Shown: positions 50,411 through 63,345 of the stretch, in pieces
Position numbering within the stretch: position 1 is the stretch's first letter
How the letters are laid out: each line of letters opens with the position of its first letter
Notes under the pieces: generated by a model
What the model saw: the letters and a program-made list of their open reading frames with translations, nothing else
What the model was told of the DNA's origin: nothing
Database searches by the model: none
Translations under genes and position numbers: made by a program
Assembly (NCBI GenBank): GCA_020698575.1
Contig: CM036252.1
Location: 25,119,206 to 25,183,205 of the forward strand
Length of the DNA stretch: 64,000 nt
Direction of reading: 5' to 3'
Source of the DNA: Bostrychus sinensis
Taxonomy: Eukaryota > Chordata > Actinopteri > Gobiiformes > Eleotridae

Positions 50411-53400
50411 CCATCAGGAAACCCCACTGAAGACATGGTGTGTTCCTTTTACCCTGCTGCTCCACATCTCTTCTTACACTGTGCTGGGTGACTTGGTTAG
50501 GGCTGTGGGAGACTCAGAGCAGAGCTGGCAGCACACTTCAAACAGTCTAATTTGGTTTGTTTGCAGGGGCGGTGATTATAGGCCTGTGAATTTTTTCAAC
50601 TTCTGGGTATTTCAAGAAACCAGTGCATTTCTTATCATTTGCAAAGCCTCAGTTAGAGATGCATAGATGCAGGACGGGCCGGAATGTGGATAAACGGCAA
50701 AGCAAGCCTATAAATTCAATTCAGGACACAGTAACCAAGCCTATGGACCAAAAGTCTTCGTGCTTCAGTATTGAAATCAATGTACTTTCAGCATGTTTAC
50801 AAGTCATGTTTCCAAAAACACATTCATATTGGAATCGGTTGTTGGAATCTGGATGGTGCATCCACTGTTGTGCTTTTCTAATGCGCAGAACACATTATAG
50901 AATGGCTTTATTATATGTCAATGTGAGTCCAATCATTTACAAGTTCACAACATGTTGTAAAGTCTACTGGATTACAGTCTTGACCAGGCTGCTCCTTAGG
51001 ACTGGCAGTGAAAAGGGCACAGTGTGTTGACCTAAAAAAAAACCTGCCTTTGGTGCTGTTAATAACCAGAACCAAACCTGTGGAAATCCCCAAAGCCTTT
51101 GGCTGCAGCCGTGTTTGATGGCATCTGAGCTGTCTTTGCAAATGTGCCAAATTCCACTGTGTTTGGAGTGCACTGCCAGCTGAAGAGAGGAAGGAAGAAG
51201 AATGAATGAATGGATGGATGTGTGAGAGACGACAACTCGAAAACAAACTAGCATAGCTCTCATTGGCAGCAGCCGAAAAGGCTGGCAGGCCTGCATCCTA
51301 ACGCACCAAAGCATGATGGAAAAGTACCAGTGTCCCCAGTGTGGTCTGCACTGACCAGACAGTGTTTTCACTACAAATGCCCCTGCAGCTCACACGGCTC
51401 TCTCATAGATTATTGGAACATGTCTAGCATTTCTGTGTCCCTCTGGCTAATTCCATTAAATGTCCGGCCATAATCAACAGGCCACTCAATACGCACAACA
51501 CAACAGGTTTGGGTTTGTCTTTGGTCCATGAGTTTAACAACTGCCTCTTTACACTGGAGACTTTCAGTGGCAGGATTATTTGAAAAGAATTCAGTCTAAA
51601 TTGTATGAGAAGAACGTAGGTTTTAACACATTTCTTAACAGCCATGACTACTGTTCCCATCATTAGACTGATATTGTCACAATGTTAGAGTTTCAATAAA
51701 GTTTGTATTTGTGTTTGTAAGACACAAAAGAGAAATTATTCCTAATAATGTTATTTTTGTAAATTCTTTTTGTTATAATTTCCGGATTTCTTTTGTTTTA
51801 TCGTTATGGACCTTTGCACACCATATGCAGCACATGTATATAGTGCTTATTGCTTTAGTTTCTCCACATTATTTTATCATGACATTCATCAACTTTTCAA
51901 CCACTCTGCTCTCTAGTGGTCCAGCTTGTAGCCTTCTGTTGACCTCCATCTAGACTCTTGGCCTGTCTTTGGGCACATTGGTGGATCAGTTTATCTATGT
52001 TCAAAGCTCCCTCCAAAGTAATGGTTTTCAAACAGTAGGCTGCAAAGCTACATACTGTACTAGCAGACAAATATTTGCTCACAATGTGGTAATATGACTG
52101 TAAATTGTCAGTCCTATGAAGGACTGTATTCCTAATCCTATAGAGGGCACTATATGTGTAAGTTAGTGTTACTTCATGTTAGTCCCATATTGGTTCTCTA
52201 AAGAAGGTGTTCAGTTACCACTTCACTTTCCTTCATTTGTTTGTTTGTTGTTGTTTTGTTTTTTTCATTCTTCTTCTCACCTTTCTTTCTGTTTTCTGTT
52301 CTTTACTGCTGACATTACTGTGTGTCTGTTAAGAATGTATTATGCGAGAATCTGGTTTTAGTATTTTTATGCACTTTTTGAACCAAGACATCCTAAATTA
52401 ACAAACAAACTTTGTATATAAATATAAATTGGACTGGATGTATAGACACCCTCTGACATTTGTGTTTGACTCTATCTGTACTTAAATGATGCGTATGAAA
52501 TACTGTGGTTGGCAGTGGGATACAAATGGTATTAAAATGGCCATCATAGTGGGCCTGGTTATTATTTTGATTCATTTTATGTTCTCTTTTGTGTTTTTCT
52601 GTTGCACACACATGTATGTTGGCTCAAGAGGGATCTGGAGGCTTTCTTACTTTTTTCACACACCCTTTTTTCATAGTTTCATCTTCTCCACATAACTCAT
52701 GTATTCATTTAGTAAGGGCCCAAATTTATTGTATTTCTTTTTGGATTATTGTGCATTTGATTGCAATGGTTTGCAGCATATGCATACAATATTATGACAG
52801 ATAAATACTGTTTGTTCACATTTGACCCAAGTGCAGGAGCCCAGGGGTTGACACACATGTGGGATAGGTCATTGCTGGTTGTGGCCACAACTGGCTTTTA
52901 CTGAGACCTGTGTTGATTGTAACATAGTTTACACTACATTTTGTTATTCATTTACACAAATTATTTAGTGAGACTGTGTTATAGATTTGACAGTAAAAAA
53001 TCTCTTTTGTATTTTGTGTACAATACCTAACCTATACATTATCATTTAAATAGAACTTGTAAAATATTTTTGTTGAATGTATTTAATTGTCCAACCCTAA
53101 ACTGACTTGTTTTCACAGCAGTGCAGTTCAATGCACAGTTGTGCTGTCTCTGTCCACACAGGGATTTATGACTATGACCATTGTGACCTTAAAACTGTTT
53201 ATGAGACTGTAATCCTAAAGACTCAGATTTTTCTGTTTCTTTATATTCTTCTCTTTGTGACATGAACTATTAAATATGTTCAACTGGTGCAAGAAAATGA
53301 TTCATGTTTTCCATATGGATATAGTTTGCTGAATCATGAGCCAAACCATTGACAAACGTGATTAAGTCCAAAGTAAAAAGAGGTGACTTCCATGCTGACG

Positions 53401-53500
53401 AGTAGGTTGTCTTGGTTGTTGCCGACAGCCTGCTCATCCCTGCCTAAATGAGTTCCTATAATAACCATGTTCTGCTTTATATCCCATCAGTTGGATAAAG

Positions 53501-56135
53501 ATGAAGATTGATACCAGCCTGACTATGCCGCAGCTCCCAGAGGCGCTGTCCCACACTGGGCTGCAATTCTCTGTAGCCACTGAGGAAGACTTCGACGAGA
53601 TCATGGCCATGAGCCAGGATATCTACGGAGGCCTGGACTACCTGCCCACCCGATACTCCAGCTGGCTGCAGGAGAACAACCGCATCGTCATACTGGCCCG
53701 CAAACATGGAAAAGTGGTGAGTCACTTAACACCCAGACAACTAGGATTACAAGTTGGCAAGATCCTGATGTGATCAACTTCTGGAACAACTTCGTAAAAG
53801 GCCTACCTTGGAAGGACACACGTAGGGAGTGAGTGTCATGCTTGCCTCACTGAAAGGTCATGGGTTCGAGCCTCAGGCCACCAGCAACAGCCAGTCTGTG
53901 GGGAGTCCTCCATGAGTTACTGTTGATTAATAGGTAACTCTATGAAATGTTATGGCTTTTGATCCATTGTTCAGTTTTTTTATTGTACTGTTGATTTTGT
54001 TCACAAAGAAAACTAGGTTAGAAAAAAGAAGGTTAGAAAAAAAATATGTATTTGAAGTACTGTGTAAAAGAACCTTTCTTTGTCCCACATTGGCGAAATT
54101 GCTGCTAGTACCCCTCTAAAATGGTTGACATTTTGCTCATGGCTCCTATACATAAGAGTGCCAGTCCTTTCTGGGCCATTTATAAAAAATATTTTGTAGA
54201 TAATTAATTAGGATCAGATTATTAGCAATTAGGTACCATTTAATGAACCATAAAAGTACAGTTTGATAAAACATGCTAAAAAAAAAAATACGCAGACAGG
54301 CGAATGTTAATGGAGTAAATGCACTATTTCATCATGATCACTCGGTGCCACTTTTGTTCACACAATAGATACATATTTGCACTTCAGGGGAAAAAACAGT
54401 GTTATTAAATGGTTTATTTCTCTTATGGGACAGTTGCACAGTCTTTCTTCTTTTCTATATTTGATATAGGCTAGTACTATCTTCAGTTCTGTATATATTT
54501 GTGGTGTCTGTGGTGTGCCCTGTGTCAGATCGCTCTAGAGTCCGTCTGTGTGATCGACGATGGGGAGACTGTACTGGTGGAGGGGCTCCGTGTGGCCCCT
54601 CAGGAGCGTGGGAAAGGTGTTGCTGGAGTGCTGCTGCGCTTCTGCTCTGAGCTGGTCAAATCCAGGTACCCCGATGTGAAAGTGACCCGTCTGACACGGG
54701 ATGACCAGCTAGGCCCGAAAGACTACCAGAAGTACCGTGTCATAACTAAGCAGGTACAAGAAAGCATGTCAGCAACAGTTTTAGTCCAGTCATACAACAC
54801 TGTAAAACGTTATAATAAAACATTTTACTTATACATCTGTACCCACTACAACTTATTTTATCTAAGAAAAAAAATTGTAGCCATCAATATATAATGTAAA
54901 TTGTCTGATTCAGTTTTATTGCAATAATACTTAAAAGCATTACTGGCCATGAGTGAATAGAGATTACTTCAAAGAAGAGTTGACATCAAAAACTACCAGC
55001 TACTAGTGTGACAGTATGTTCATGCTGCACAACAGACAATTTCAAACAAAAATGGATAGGAGCCAGGTGAATTTGTTCTAATCCTTTTATTGGTGACAGT
55101 GTGACTAGCCAGTCCTCTGTCTCCACAGGGCATTCTGCTGGTGCGCTTCAGGGCTGAAGATCTGAAGCTGCGTCTGTCTGAGCTGGGCATTAGTGGAGAC
55201 ATCCACTCCCCTGTGTTCAGCTCTGCCCCAGTGCGTCTGGACCAGACCACCATCCAGCGGCTGTACCTGAGCACTGACCTGATGCATCCAGTCCTGCCCA
55301 ATGCCACCATTATCCAGGACTGGCAGCCCTTCAAGCTCCTGTCCAGCAACATGGCCATCCTGCTCAAGAAGGACATTGACTGGATGGTGGACGAACTGAC
55401 CAATCCCAGTGTGGCCAGCCTCTGCACCTTCCCCTTCAGGGTACCCATAGGAGACGACTGGTAACTCACTTCCTGTTTACACACAGCTGTAGTGCCAGGC
55501 AAAAACAACTCAGTAGCAATATTATAGTGTGTGACTTTAAAACCTTCTCATTCACACAGTGTAAGATTTTCCTTCCTTTCTGGGTTACTGTTGCCAGTGC
55601 AGCAGGTTGATTCTCATAAAATTTGTGAGTTCATAAACTCAATAAATCCCTCTTGTCTGCTCCAGGTTTTGGTTTGGACCAATACTGTACAGTACTGGGA
55701 GTTAGGGGTGTGTTTGACAACAAAGCAGCTATTTTACTAATGTAATCAACATTTTGTCCGATGTCTAAACTACCTTTCTTTCGCAAACTATGGAAGCTGC
55801 CCCAGATGATTTTGTAACACAGAAGCCTGATTCCGTGTAATGCAGAAGCCTCTGGCGAGTCAGGTCATATATGTATGTATTATTAAAACTCTTTCACTTT
55901 GTTTAGGTACTACCTGAACATTGACATGTTTGGGAAAGATGTGAACTTGGTCCGGCAGCAGTTCCTGTGCCACCTCCAGCGCCACACTAACACGCTGAAG
56001 GGTCATGTGATGTGCCAGATGTTCCTGGAGCCGCTGCTGTGGGAGAACCTGGCCGATTTCTGCCAGCACACTCTGGGGCTGGAGTTGGTGAAGGAGTACA
56101 GAGAGCAGTGCGTGGTGGAGGCTGACATGGTGTAG
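53501..56135 (+). CDS. hisat: histidine N-acetyltransferase (NAT16-like, GNAT family)
   Basis: GNAT enzyme that transfers acetyl from acetyl-CoA to the alpha-amino group of L-histidine. N-acetylhistidine is an abundant osmolyte of fish lens and brain. Four coding exons join in frame: 53501-53716, 54529-54753, 55129-55460 and 55907-56135, giving 333 residues; TAG at 56133-56135. The ATG lies 10 bp into an exon whose acceptor ends at 53490. The GNAT core spans residues 20-145: FSVATEEDFDEIMAMSQDIYGG, then VEGLRVAPQERGKGVAGVLL, where QERGKG (97-102) is the acetyl-CoA pyrophosphate loop, then VTRLTRDDQLGPKDY. The C-terminal half (residues 150-333) is the extra domain typical of HISAT/NAT16. No break or missing motif. 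Human NAT16 is the closest relative known to me; the substrate is inferred from fish orthologues. Confidence 0.93.
53820..53930 (+). mobile_element. tRNA-like SINE fragment in hisat intron
   Basis: The sequence cttgcctcactgaaaggtca, then tgggttcgagcctcaggcca, resembles a tRNA-like B box (ggttcgagcc) and its surroundings in a common fish repeat that also carries tgtggggagt-type sequence downstream. The fragment is short and imperfect. Confidence 0.5.
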
Positions 56136-59100
56136 TAATAGTATCATGACCACAAACACACAGGCCACATACGTACATACTGTATGCACACAAGTCTTAG
56201 AAACTAACACTTGAAAAATCCAGAGAGTCCATTCAGTATTAGAACACAACACATAAGGTGGACACAAGTGACGCTTTGGGGGCTTCCTTTTTCATTAAAA
56301 AGCATGGCAGGTTTAGACAAACTTTCCTCCAAATTTCTATGAAAAGTGTCATTCAATATATCACCCATCAAAGTACATCTTAACTAGATTGTTATTGCTG
56401 TTGCTAATGTTTTTGATAAAGCCTATGATAATCATAAGCTTTATCTGTGAGTAAGTTATGAGTTAGCAGCTGCTAACATTAGCTGTAGTTAATTTCAGAC
56501 CACTATAAAGACATACTTTCTGTTATTCAGATATTTAATATAATGGTCAGTCCACTGGCCCCCGTGTGTTTGTTTTTAAGGAAGAGAACAGTTTTACAAG
56601 AAACTACTAAATACATAATTCACACAAGCATGAAGGGTAGTTATTATGAATTTCAGTGGAGTGAAGTTGAGTTTGTCTAACCTAGCTCCAGTTACTAAAG
56701 GGGACGTGGGTGGGGCTTTACAAAGGGTCATTTTACAGTACATTGTAATTGCCTACACTTGAACACACATTTCATTGGTTTTCCATTGCCATTGGTGATA
56801 TTGATGCTTCCAGTGTTCAGTCTAAATTGTATGTGGAGGAGCAAAAACCATCTTTCAAGCTAAATTACGACTATACTACATCAATTACATGTGCGATATT
56901 GTGTCTGCCTTCTGTATGTCCTATGACATTGACCTAAGTGATGGCTTCAGAGAAGCACTATCCACTTGCAAAAGATACACACCTTTGATGTTCAAATATT
57001 ACTCCTGGAAAATTCAAGTAGGCTACATATTGGGCTTCTGTTATTTTTGTAAATATAAACGTAAAATATGTAAACAAGCAGAGTTTAGATTCAAATTCTG
57101 CACAACTCTAAAGGCACTTTATTCAAACCTCATGTAACAAGGAGAGCCAACAGTATAGTCCTCATTCACACATTCCATTATTAATAATATTAATTCCATT
57201 GCAACTCTATCAACTACATGATCCAACCGTTACTGCAGAAACATACACTGTCACAAATGGCTGACTATCCTTGGTTTATACCTTATGTCTTCTTTCTTTG
57301 TTTTTGTACATATACATGGTATGAATTAACATTTTTACATTGATGCTTTTTAACTTATACAACTGTAAGTGAAACCTAGGCATAACTTTTGTAGACATCT
57401 GCAAAAGCAAACTGCTTATGCTTTTAGTATTAGGACTACACATTACTGACTACTAGTAAATACAGATGAAAAGTACTTTTATCATTAACGGATTTCAGTG
57501 TTCAGCATTTTACATGTATCTATGGCTTGAAGAAAAACATTCTTACCTAACCTAAAATATCTATAGCTCAAATAGAGGTCTCTACATTTGTTAAAAAGCA
57601 CAACAGGGGCTTATAACAGTACATTTAGTGGAGAAGATGTCAGACACAGTTCTCAGTATCATTGTCTATAGCTAACCTAACACTTAGGCTTCTAGTGTGG
57701 ATGTAACTAGACATGAGCTTGTGTGATGGAACAGTTTGGCCTGTCCTGTTGCCTTGGTTAACTTTTTTGAATTCTTGTATGCAAATCGGAAGGTATGATG
57801 TCTCGTAATGGCTCAATATGTTGCAGGAAAACTAACATAGAGCAGGACCTTGTTTCTAACCAAAGAGAGCTTTTTAGTTTGTCACCAGCACTGACCACAG
57901 AAGGCCCACGAGAGTGTAGAAGAAGTATAGTTCTTTTTTTGGCTATTACAACTTAGTCTGTACAGGCTGTAGGCTGAGCTTGAGGTTAGCAAAAGACCAA
58001 AAGGACAGTAGTATCAATCAAAAGAGATATTGGCCATAGTTAGATCATGAAGTTAGATGTTAGAAGTACTTACAGTTCCTCTCTGTTTTCTGAGGCAGAG
58101 CTGAAAGTCATTTTGCCTTTTACTGGTGATAACTAAAAGTGCCCATGCAGTTACACCAACACAACACACTGGATACAGCCCTCGCCTTCAAATACATCCT
58201 CTGTGAACTATTAGTCAAACTCTGGAGAAAATATATTTATTGGGTTGCTTTTTACTGTAATATATGTTTGTTAATTTTGTTCCGTTGACCTGAACCACTG
58301 CTGTTGCTGCTGCAGCCCAGCAGTACAATGTAAAAAAGGCCTTTTTATAAGGACAAGTTATTTTAAATAAACCACTATTTCCACTCTTTTTGTCCACTAA
58401 ACCTTTGTCTGTTTACACATCATGTGAAAGTAAGTATTCCAAATGTTATTAGTATTTTGGTCATGTTTTGTGTCTAGAAAAAATCCAGTGCAGAGGATCT
58501 ATTTGATAATGAGGCCACCATAAAACACATATTTGACAACTTTCTAAATCCCAGGGTGAACTTTCTCAGATGGACTGCGATAACCTCACATTTAAAACAA
58601 CACAACGCACAAACATGTATCAGATCTGGTTTGTGGGACCTCAGCATTGTAAACATCATACTTCTTTTTTCTGGATTATGAAGAAAAGTTAAAAAAGTGC
58701 CAAATGTTCTGAATGCTCTTGTGTTATTGTCAACCCAGTCACTGGTGGCTAATTCTCCAAAATGCTTGCATTCAAATTGGACACAAAATGTTTTATTATA
58801 TTGATTGAACTGTAGAGCTTTTAGTCTTTGTAAACAACATAGGCTGTGAGCACATTATGGAGGTTGTGCTTGAATTAGCATTAGCCACCAAAAATTGCAA
58901 ACTGGGCATACATCAGATAGTTGTGGCAAATGGCAACCAACTGCCTATGTGCGTTTAATGTCAGTGCCTGGATAGAGAACATTAGCAAGTAGCTAAGTAC
59001 TCAGCTGCTTCATTTAGTGCTACATAAGCTAAAGGCTACATGCTAAGTTACTGTATTCTTATGTTCTAAAAGTCACCTCGTATACTCATACCCACAACAG

Positions 59101-60000
59101 CCTATACCTTTTTTTATTGTCAACAAATAGGAAAGACTATAATTTTTTTAAATCCAAATGCATGCACAAGTTTTTTGATTACTTAGGGCCACTGAATTAT
59201 AATTATACATATATAGTCCATGCATGCAAGTGTCCCTTTAAGTAATGGTCTTTCCTGATCATGTCATTTCACTAAGAGCACCAGCAAACTACTGGGAGAA
59301 TGGGTAACACAAAAGCAACAGCAACAATGAACAACAGAATCATTAAAAATATAGTTAAAAAAAATGTCTGGGGTAAATGTCCTTTGCTTTATCCCCATTA
59401 GCACAACATGACACTAGGTTGAATGAATTCAAAATGAAAGTTTGATGAAGTAATGAACATGACATTGATTTTGGGGGAAAGCCGCATGCACTTTAGTTGT
59501 CTTTGGCAATAATAGATAAGCTAACATCCACTGATTATTGTAACCAAGTGTTTCATACAACTCCACAACATAATGGCTGTGTTAAATTAAACAAAATACT
59601 TGCTAGTTTGCTGCAGTAGTTTTTCAATGCGTTACTAATTGCATTTTGTGGGACTTTGAACTTTCTGACAGTCCATTCATTAACAACTGCAGTGCCAGTA
59701 ATCAGTTGTATTAAGAAAAAATACAGTATACTGTACATGCAACTTAAATAAGAGTTTGGTAGGAAAAACATAGGCTCTAAAGATATAATTATTTTAATAT
59801 GCACTTCTCTGTACATTCAGTTTTTGTCTGTGCTGAGTTTGTAGTGACTTCCTCTTCGTAAACTGTCAATGTCCTAAGCCTCCAGAAGGAGCAGTGTGAT
59901 CAAAACCTTTTCGTTCATTCAATGTCAAGTAAAGATATATACAACCCTCTGTCTTCTTCATTCTTTCACAGCTTGTGAGCAGCTATGGTCGTCGAACATG
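56136..60000. other. hisat 3' flank and intergenic sequence
   Basis: AT-rich region after the hisat stop. A sense AATAAA at 58366-58371 could end a long 3' UTR, but no signal is decisive. No coding exons or clear mobile elements were seen. Confidence 0.5.
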
Positions 60001-60390
60001 GCAGATATGGAGTCCTGGACTTTGAAGTCGAGTCATTGGGCTCATTTTTGAGACTCAAGCTTAAGCCTTAATGACTTGACTTGGACTCTAGGTATTGTTT
60101 CACAAGGCTCACACTCAGACTGGAACTCGTCTCTTCTCACAGACTTGGACTCGAGACTCAACTTGGACCTGTGAACCAATGACTTGGACTTTTACTCTGA
60201 CTGATGATTTGGACTTGGACTTGTTCACCGATGACTTGGACTTACAGAGTCTCTTACTATAAAAAACAATTTAATGGTCTGTTATGAAATAAGTATATAC
60301 TTGAGCGAAAATGTTTCAGTCTCAACTCGGACTTGGACTCGCTTTTAATTCATTTGGACATAACTTCAATTGAATTTTTTGGACTGGCTA
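60001..60390. repeat. degenerate (gacttggact)n repeat
   Basis: Many copies of gacttggact, tgacttggac and actcgagact run at irregular spacing of about 10-16 bp. Similar arrays are dispersed in fish genomes. No gene signal. Confidence 0.75.
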
Positions 60391-60412
60391 CTTCTTGAAA
60401 GTGCTATGTGCA

Positions 60413-60413
<1 letters not shown>

Positions 60414-60482
<69 letters not shown>
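60414..60482. repeat. (AT)n microsatellite
   Basis: Uninterrupted at repeat of nearly 70 bp, directly abutting a hAT-like terminus. Confidence 0.95.
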
Positions 60483-60485
<3 letters not shown>

Positions 60486-61062
60486 GGCCGGGAATCAATT
60501 AAAAAAAATTTACAAATTAATTGCAGATCTGAAAAAAAAAAATCATTAATCGCATTATGAATTCACGTACAAACACAAAATTGTAAATTTAGAACATTTA
60601 TTTTGAATTAACCTTCACATACTTTACTGTAAACTTGTGCAATGCAAACAAAACTTGCAAAGAAAATAAATGAATAGTCTCTTGGAGATCTGTAAGGTAC
60701 AACCAACAAATACACAAAACTTACCTAAAAAAGCATGTAAAAATCTGTTTAATTCTTCAATTAATAACAATTGTTGAGGTTCACAACAGTGTAAATACTA
60801 TGAACTGTGTTACTCCAGTGGTAACTGAACTCATCCTTGCATAGACTGCACATAACTTTTGTTTTGTCTATATTGCAGTCTGGAGACGATTTGAAGCAGA
60901 ATTGTCCATTTAGCAATGTGTCTTTTTGGTCACTCATGTTGCTTTAGCTCGTTCACTTGTTGCATTAGGCTCGTTCCAGATGAACTGCGCCTCGCCTGGA
61001 TTGTGAACGAGAGTGCACGGCTGCAATGAGAGGAGGGGAAATACGCCTGTACTGAAGTCGGA
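60483..61062. mobile_element. hAT-like repeat, interrupted by a younger insertion
   Basis: It begins tagggccgggaatcaattaa and holds ttaattgcaga and atcattaatcgcatt, a pattern I know from non-autonomous hAT repeats of fish. It seems to continue on the far side of the 704-bp insertion (from about 61783). I could not find the matching right terminus, so the element may be truncated. Confidence 0.5.
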
Positions 61063-61070
61063 CAGTTTGT

Positions 61071-61774
61071 CCGTGTTGCCAACTCCTCAATAAGAAAAGT
61101 CGCTATTGGCTGTCCTAAAAGTCGTTAGAAGTCGCCAGATGACGTCATCGCCTAATTTGCATAATTGGTCACATGGATCCAATTGAAAGTAAAGCCGATG
61201 ACTCTTGGCTGCCTGGTGAGGCTGCTGTTTGGCACCAAATATCTCCAAATATTTCAAGAGCTCTGCATATATATTGTCGGCTTGCACTCTAACAGGTAAC
61301 TGCATATTATTTACATGCAAATTAGGGACATAATTGGCAAAAATACTCTGTATTTTTAGTATTATCCTTATAAATGTTTTATGTACTACTGAACAGTGCT
61401 GTAATGTCTGTAAAATATTGGTATTAATTATGCACAAATTTGTTGAATAAACGTAAAAAAAAATGTTGACTGCATCTGACAGGCCTGTGTGCTGATTGGT
61501 CTGTGGAAGAGGGAAAGAGGCGGAGTTAAGAGCACAGCAGTAGCAGCTGCTGGCGGTCAGACGAGACGGAGGAGGAGGAGGAGGAGAAGCTCACGGTGAC
61601 ACACAGGTAGCTCGAAGAGTAGAGTAGTGAGAAGTGCTTTCACGTTTTTCACGAGTCGCCAAAGTCGCTAGCAACACCAGAAAAAGTAGCTAGATTTGTT
61701 GCTTTTTTGAAAATAAGTCGCTAGGGAGAACAGAGGTCTGAAAAGTCGCTAAAGTCGCTAAGTTGGCAACACTG
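61071..61774. mobile_element. non-autonomous hAT transposon, 704 bp, with 8-bp TSD
   Basis: The left end ccgtgttgccaac and the right end gttggcaacactg are inverted repeats with one mismatch. Both sides carry cagtttgt (61063-61070 and 61775-61782), an exact 8-bp target duplication. Subterminal repeats of aagtcgct/agtcgcta are frequent at both ends. A CpG-containing core (61500-61610) has a gga-repeat and a donor-like acacag|gtagct. No transposase. It is inserted in an older hAT-like repeat. Confidence 0.88.
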
Positions 61775-61782
61775 CAGTTTGT

Positions 61783-62780
61783 GGCTCAGATTAGGCACCA
61801 TCACGCCCGAAATCCACTTCTCGCGTGTGTTGGTTCATCCAGGTCAAAACTGTAACTTTAGTCTGTATTAAAAAAATAAAAAATAAAATAAAAAAAGCGG
61901 GGGAAGAAGGAGAGGAGGGCAGTGAAGTGTCGTGCGTTACGTTTCTGATCAGCACTAAACTCAGATCCAAACACCTGTCCGTTCACGGCTGACAGGTGGG
62001 CGTTTTCCCATCATGCACTGAGCCGTGCAGCCTCCGCAGTTGCTCCTGATGAATTGCGGCGGCTGGTTCAGACGCTGGTCTCGTTTGGATCTCACGAGCT
62101 TTCGGTGACCATCGCACTCATGACATGTTCCCGCATGACAGAGCATGTCGGGAACAAGTCGGACACAAATCTAACCGGCATGCACTGCGCACAGACCGAC
62201 ACCGATCGAAGCAGAACACCTGTCTATCTCATCTCGAACGAGCCTATTGTTAAGGAAACAAGCATTCCGGTATACGGAATATAAATATACAGCAACATTG
62301 AAACAAGTCTTTAAAACATTTTTATTTTATCTATTTATAAACTAGTACGCATTCCTACATTAAAAACGGATATTATTCATCGACCATATGGCACTGCTGA
62401 GATAAAGTAGAGTTTATGTAGGAAATCTGGTTGTTAAGATATATTAATAATGTCCTCAGTTGTCTATGTATCAGCTGTGTACACTGTATCAGTTGTTCAT
62501 TATGTATTTTTGTGATGCCACAGGGCGGCGCTGCAATGCAGGTTATGGAGGGCGCGATTTGTTATTTGTTCTAGTAGACTTGCCGTAGTCTGGCCAAGTT
62601 CAGCGAGCGAGAGAGAGAAATGAGTTCTGTCCACTGTTCTCAATAAAATACGCCCAAAAAATGGCTAAAAGTTTCTCATCTGCTGTCCACTCTGTTCATC
62701 CGAACGCAACGCTCGCTGCAACAGAAGCATAAAGTATTACGTAACTTAACACTGGTTTTGTTCTGAAGGGCAGCGGAAGT
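61783..62780. other. CpG-containing region upstream of acox3
   Basis: The left part (to about 62.2 kb) looks like the continuation of the interrupted hAT-like repeat. An A/T-rich run lies at 61868-61900. The remainder leads into the acox3 promoter. No exon could be supported. Confidence 0.45.
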
Positions 62781-62967
62781 GTCCTGTCGGAAGTATACGA
62801 TTGCAGAGCATGGACGTATAAAAAGAATACATCCATGTTGTGGAGACATCTCGCGCAGAGGTGTCCCACTCAAACAGATCAACCAGCGACTGTCACATCT
62901 GGGTCACATCTGTGTTAAAAGTCCTGCTTAAAAGCCAAGAACAGCAGAGAAGCGACAGAGCTCCAAG
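62781..62967 (+). promoter_or_regulatory. acox3: TATA promoter and non-coding exon 1 of acox3
   Basis: A TATA box (tataaaaag, 62817-62825) predicts transcription from about 62848. The inferred 5' UTR exon ends at a consensus donor (ccaag|gtaaga) at 62967. The 5' UTR holds a direct repeat of gtcacatctg (about 62892-62912). The first coding exon is the next + strand exon at 63619. Confidence 0.65.
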
Positions 62968-63319
62968 GTAAGAAAGCTTTCTGTTTGTTTTTAACGCCTT
63001 CACAATTGCTACACCAATTTTACACCCTTAAATGGTTTTGGACTCGATTACAAGTTAAAGTCTCAACACTATCGTAAAGCTATGGATAAACGCGTTAAAA
63101 GCGGTATTTACCGTAACTGTCCATACTGTTGTGCCTCTGCTACAAGCCGCTGCAAATTTGCACGTAAACCGTTCACTCAACTGGACTGAACTTTGCTCCA
63201 TATTGATAGCACCTGTGATCGAAGCCTGTCTGAATTATTAAAAATAAATCGATTATTCTTCGACAATATATTTTAATAAAAATACCTTTAGCACTTGTTC
63301 TGTTCCCAATTTTTGACTG

Positions 63320-63345
63320 AGGTGAACTGAGGTGAACTGAGGTGA
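63320..63345 (+). promoter_or_regulatory. three DR4-spaced AGGTGA half-sites
   Basis: aggtga occurs at 63320, 63330 and 63340, each separated by 4 bp. AGGTGA is one base from the nuclear-receptor half-site AGGTCA, and 4-bp spacing is the DR4 layout used by LXR, TR and CAR heterodimers with RXR. It lies in acox3 intron 1. Function is inferred; it might be a simple tandem repeat. Confidence 0.35.

Larger units (their letters stand above)
44002..53490. other. probable hisat intron 1
   Basis: No convincing coding exon of a known gene. It holds a LINE-like tail near 44.75 kb, poly-A (45040-45066), poly-C (45841-45862), G-rich runs (46463-46510), poly-T (46770-46805), a hAT element (49179-49979) and one unexplained small open frame (50252-50410). 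The rest is AT-rich and without recognisable features. Status as an intron depends on the upstream exon call. Confidence 0.45.

Noticed and set aside
50379..51371. Overlapping open frames of 95-135 residues on both strands
   Set aside because: Their translations show no domain or family resemblance and no splice context; both strands are open by chance.
61087..61437. 116-residue open frame on the - strand
   Set aside because: It lies within the non-autonomous hAT element and shows no transposase motif.
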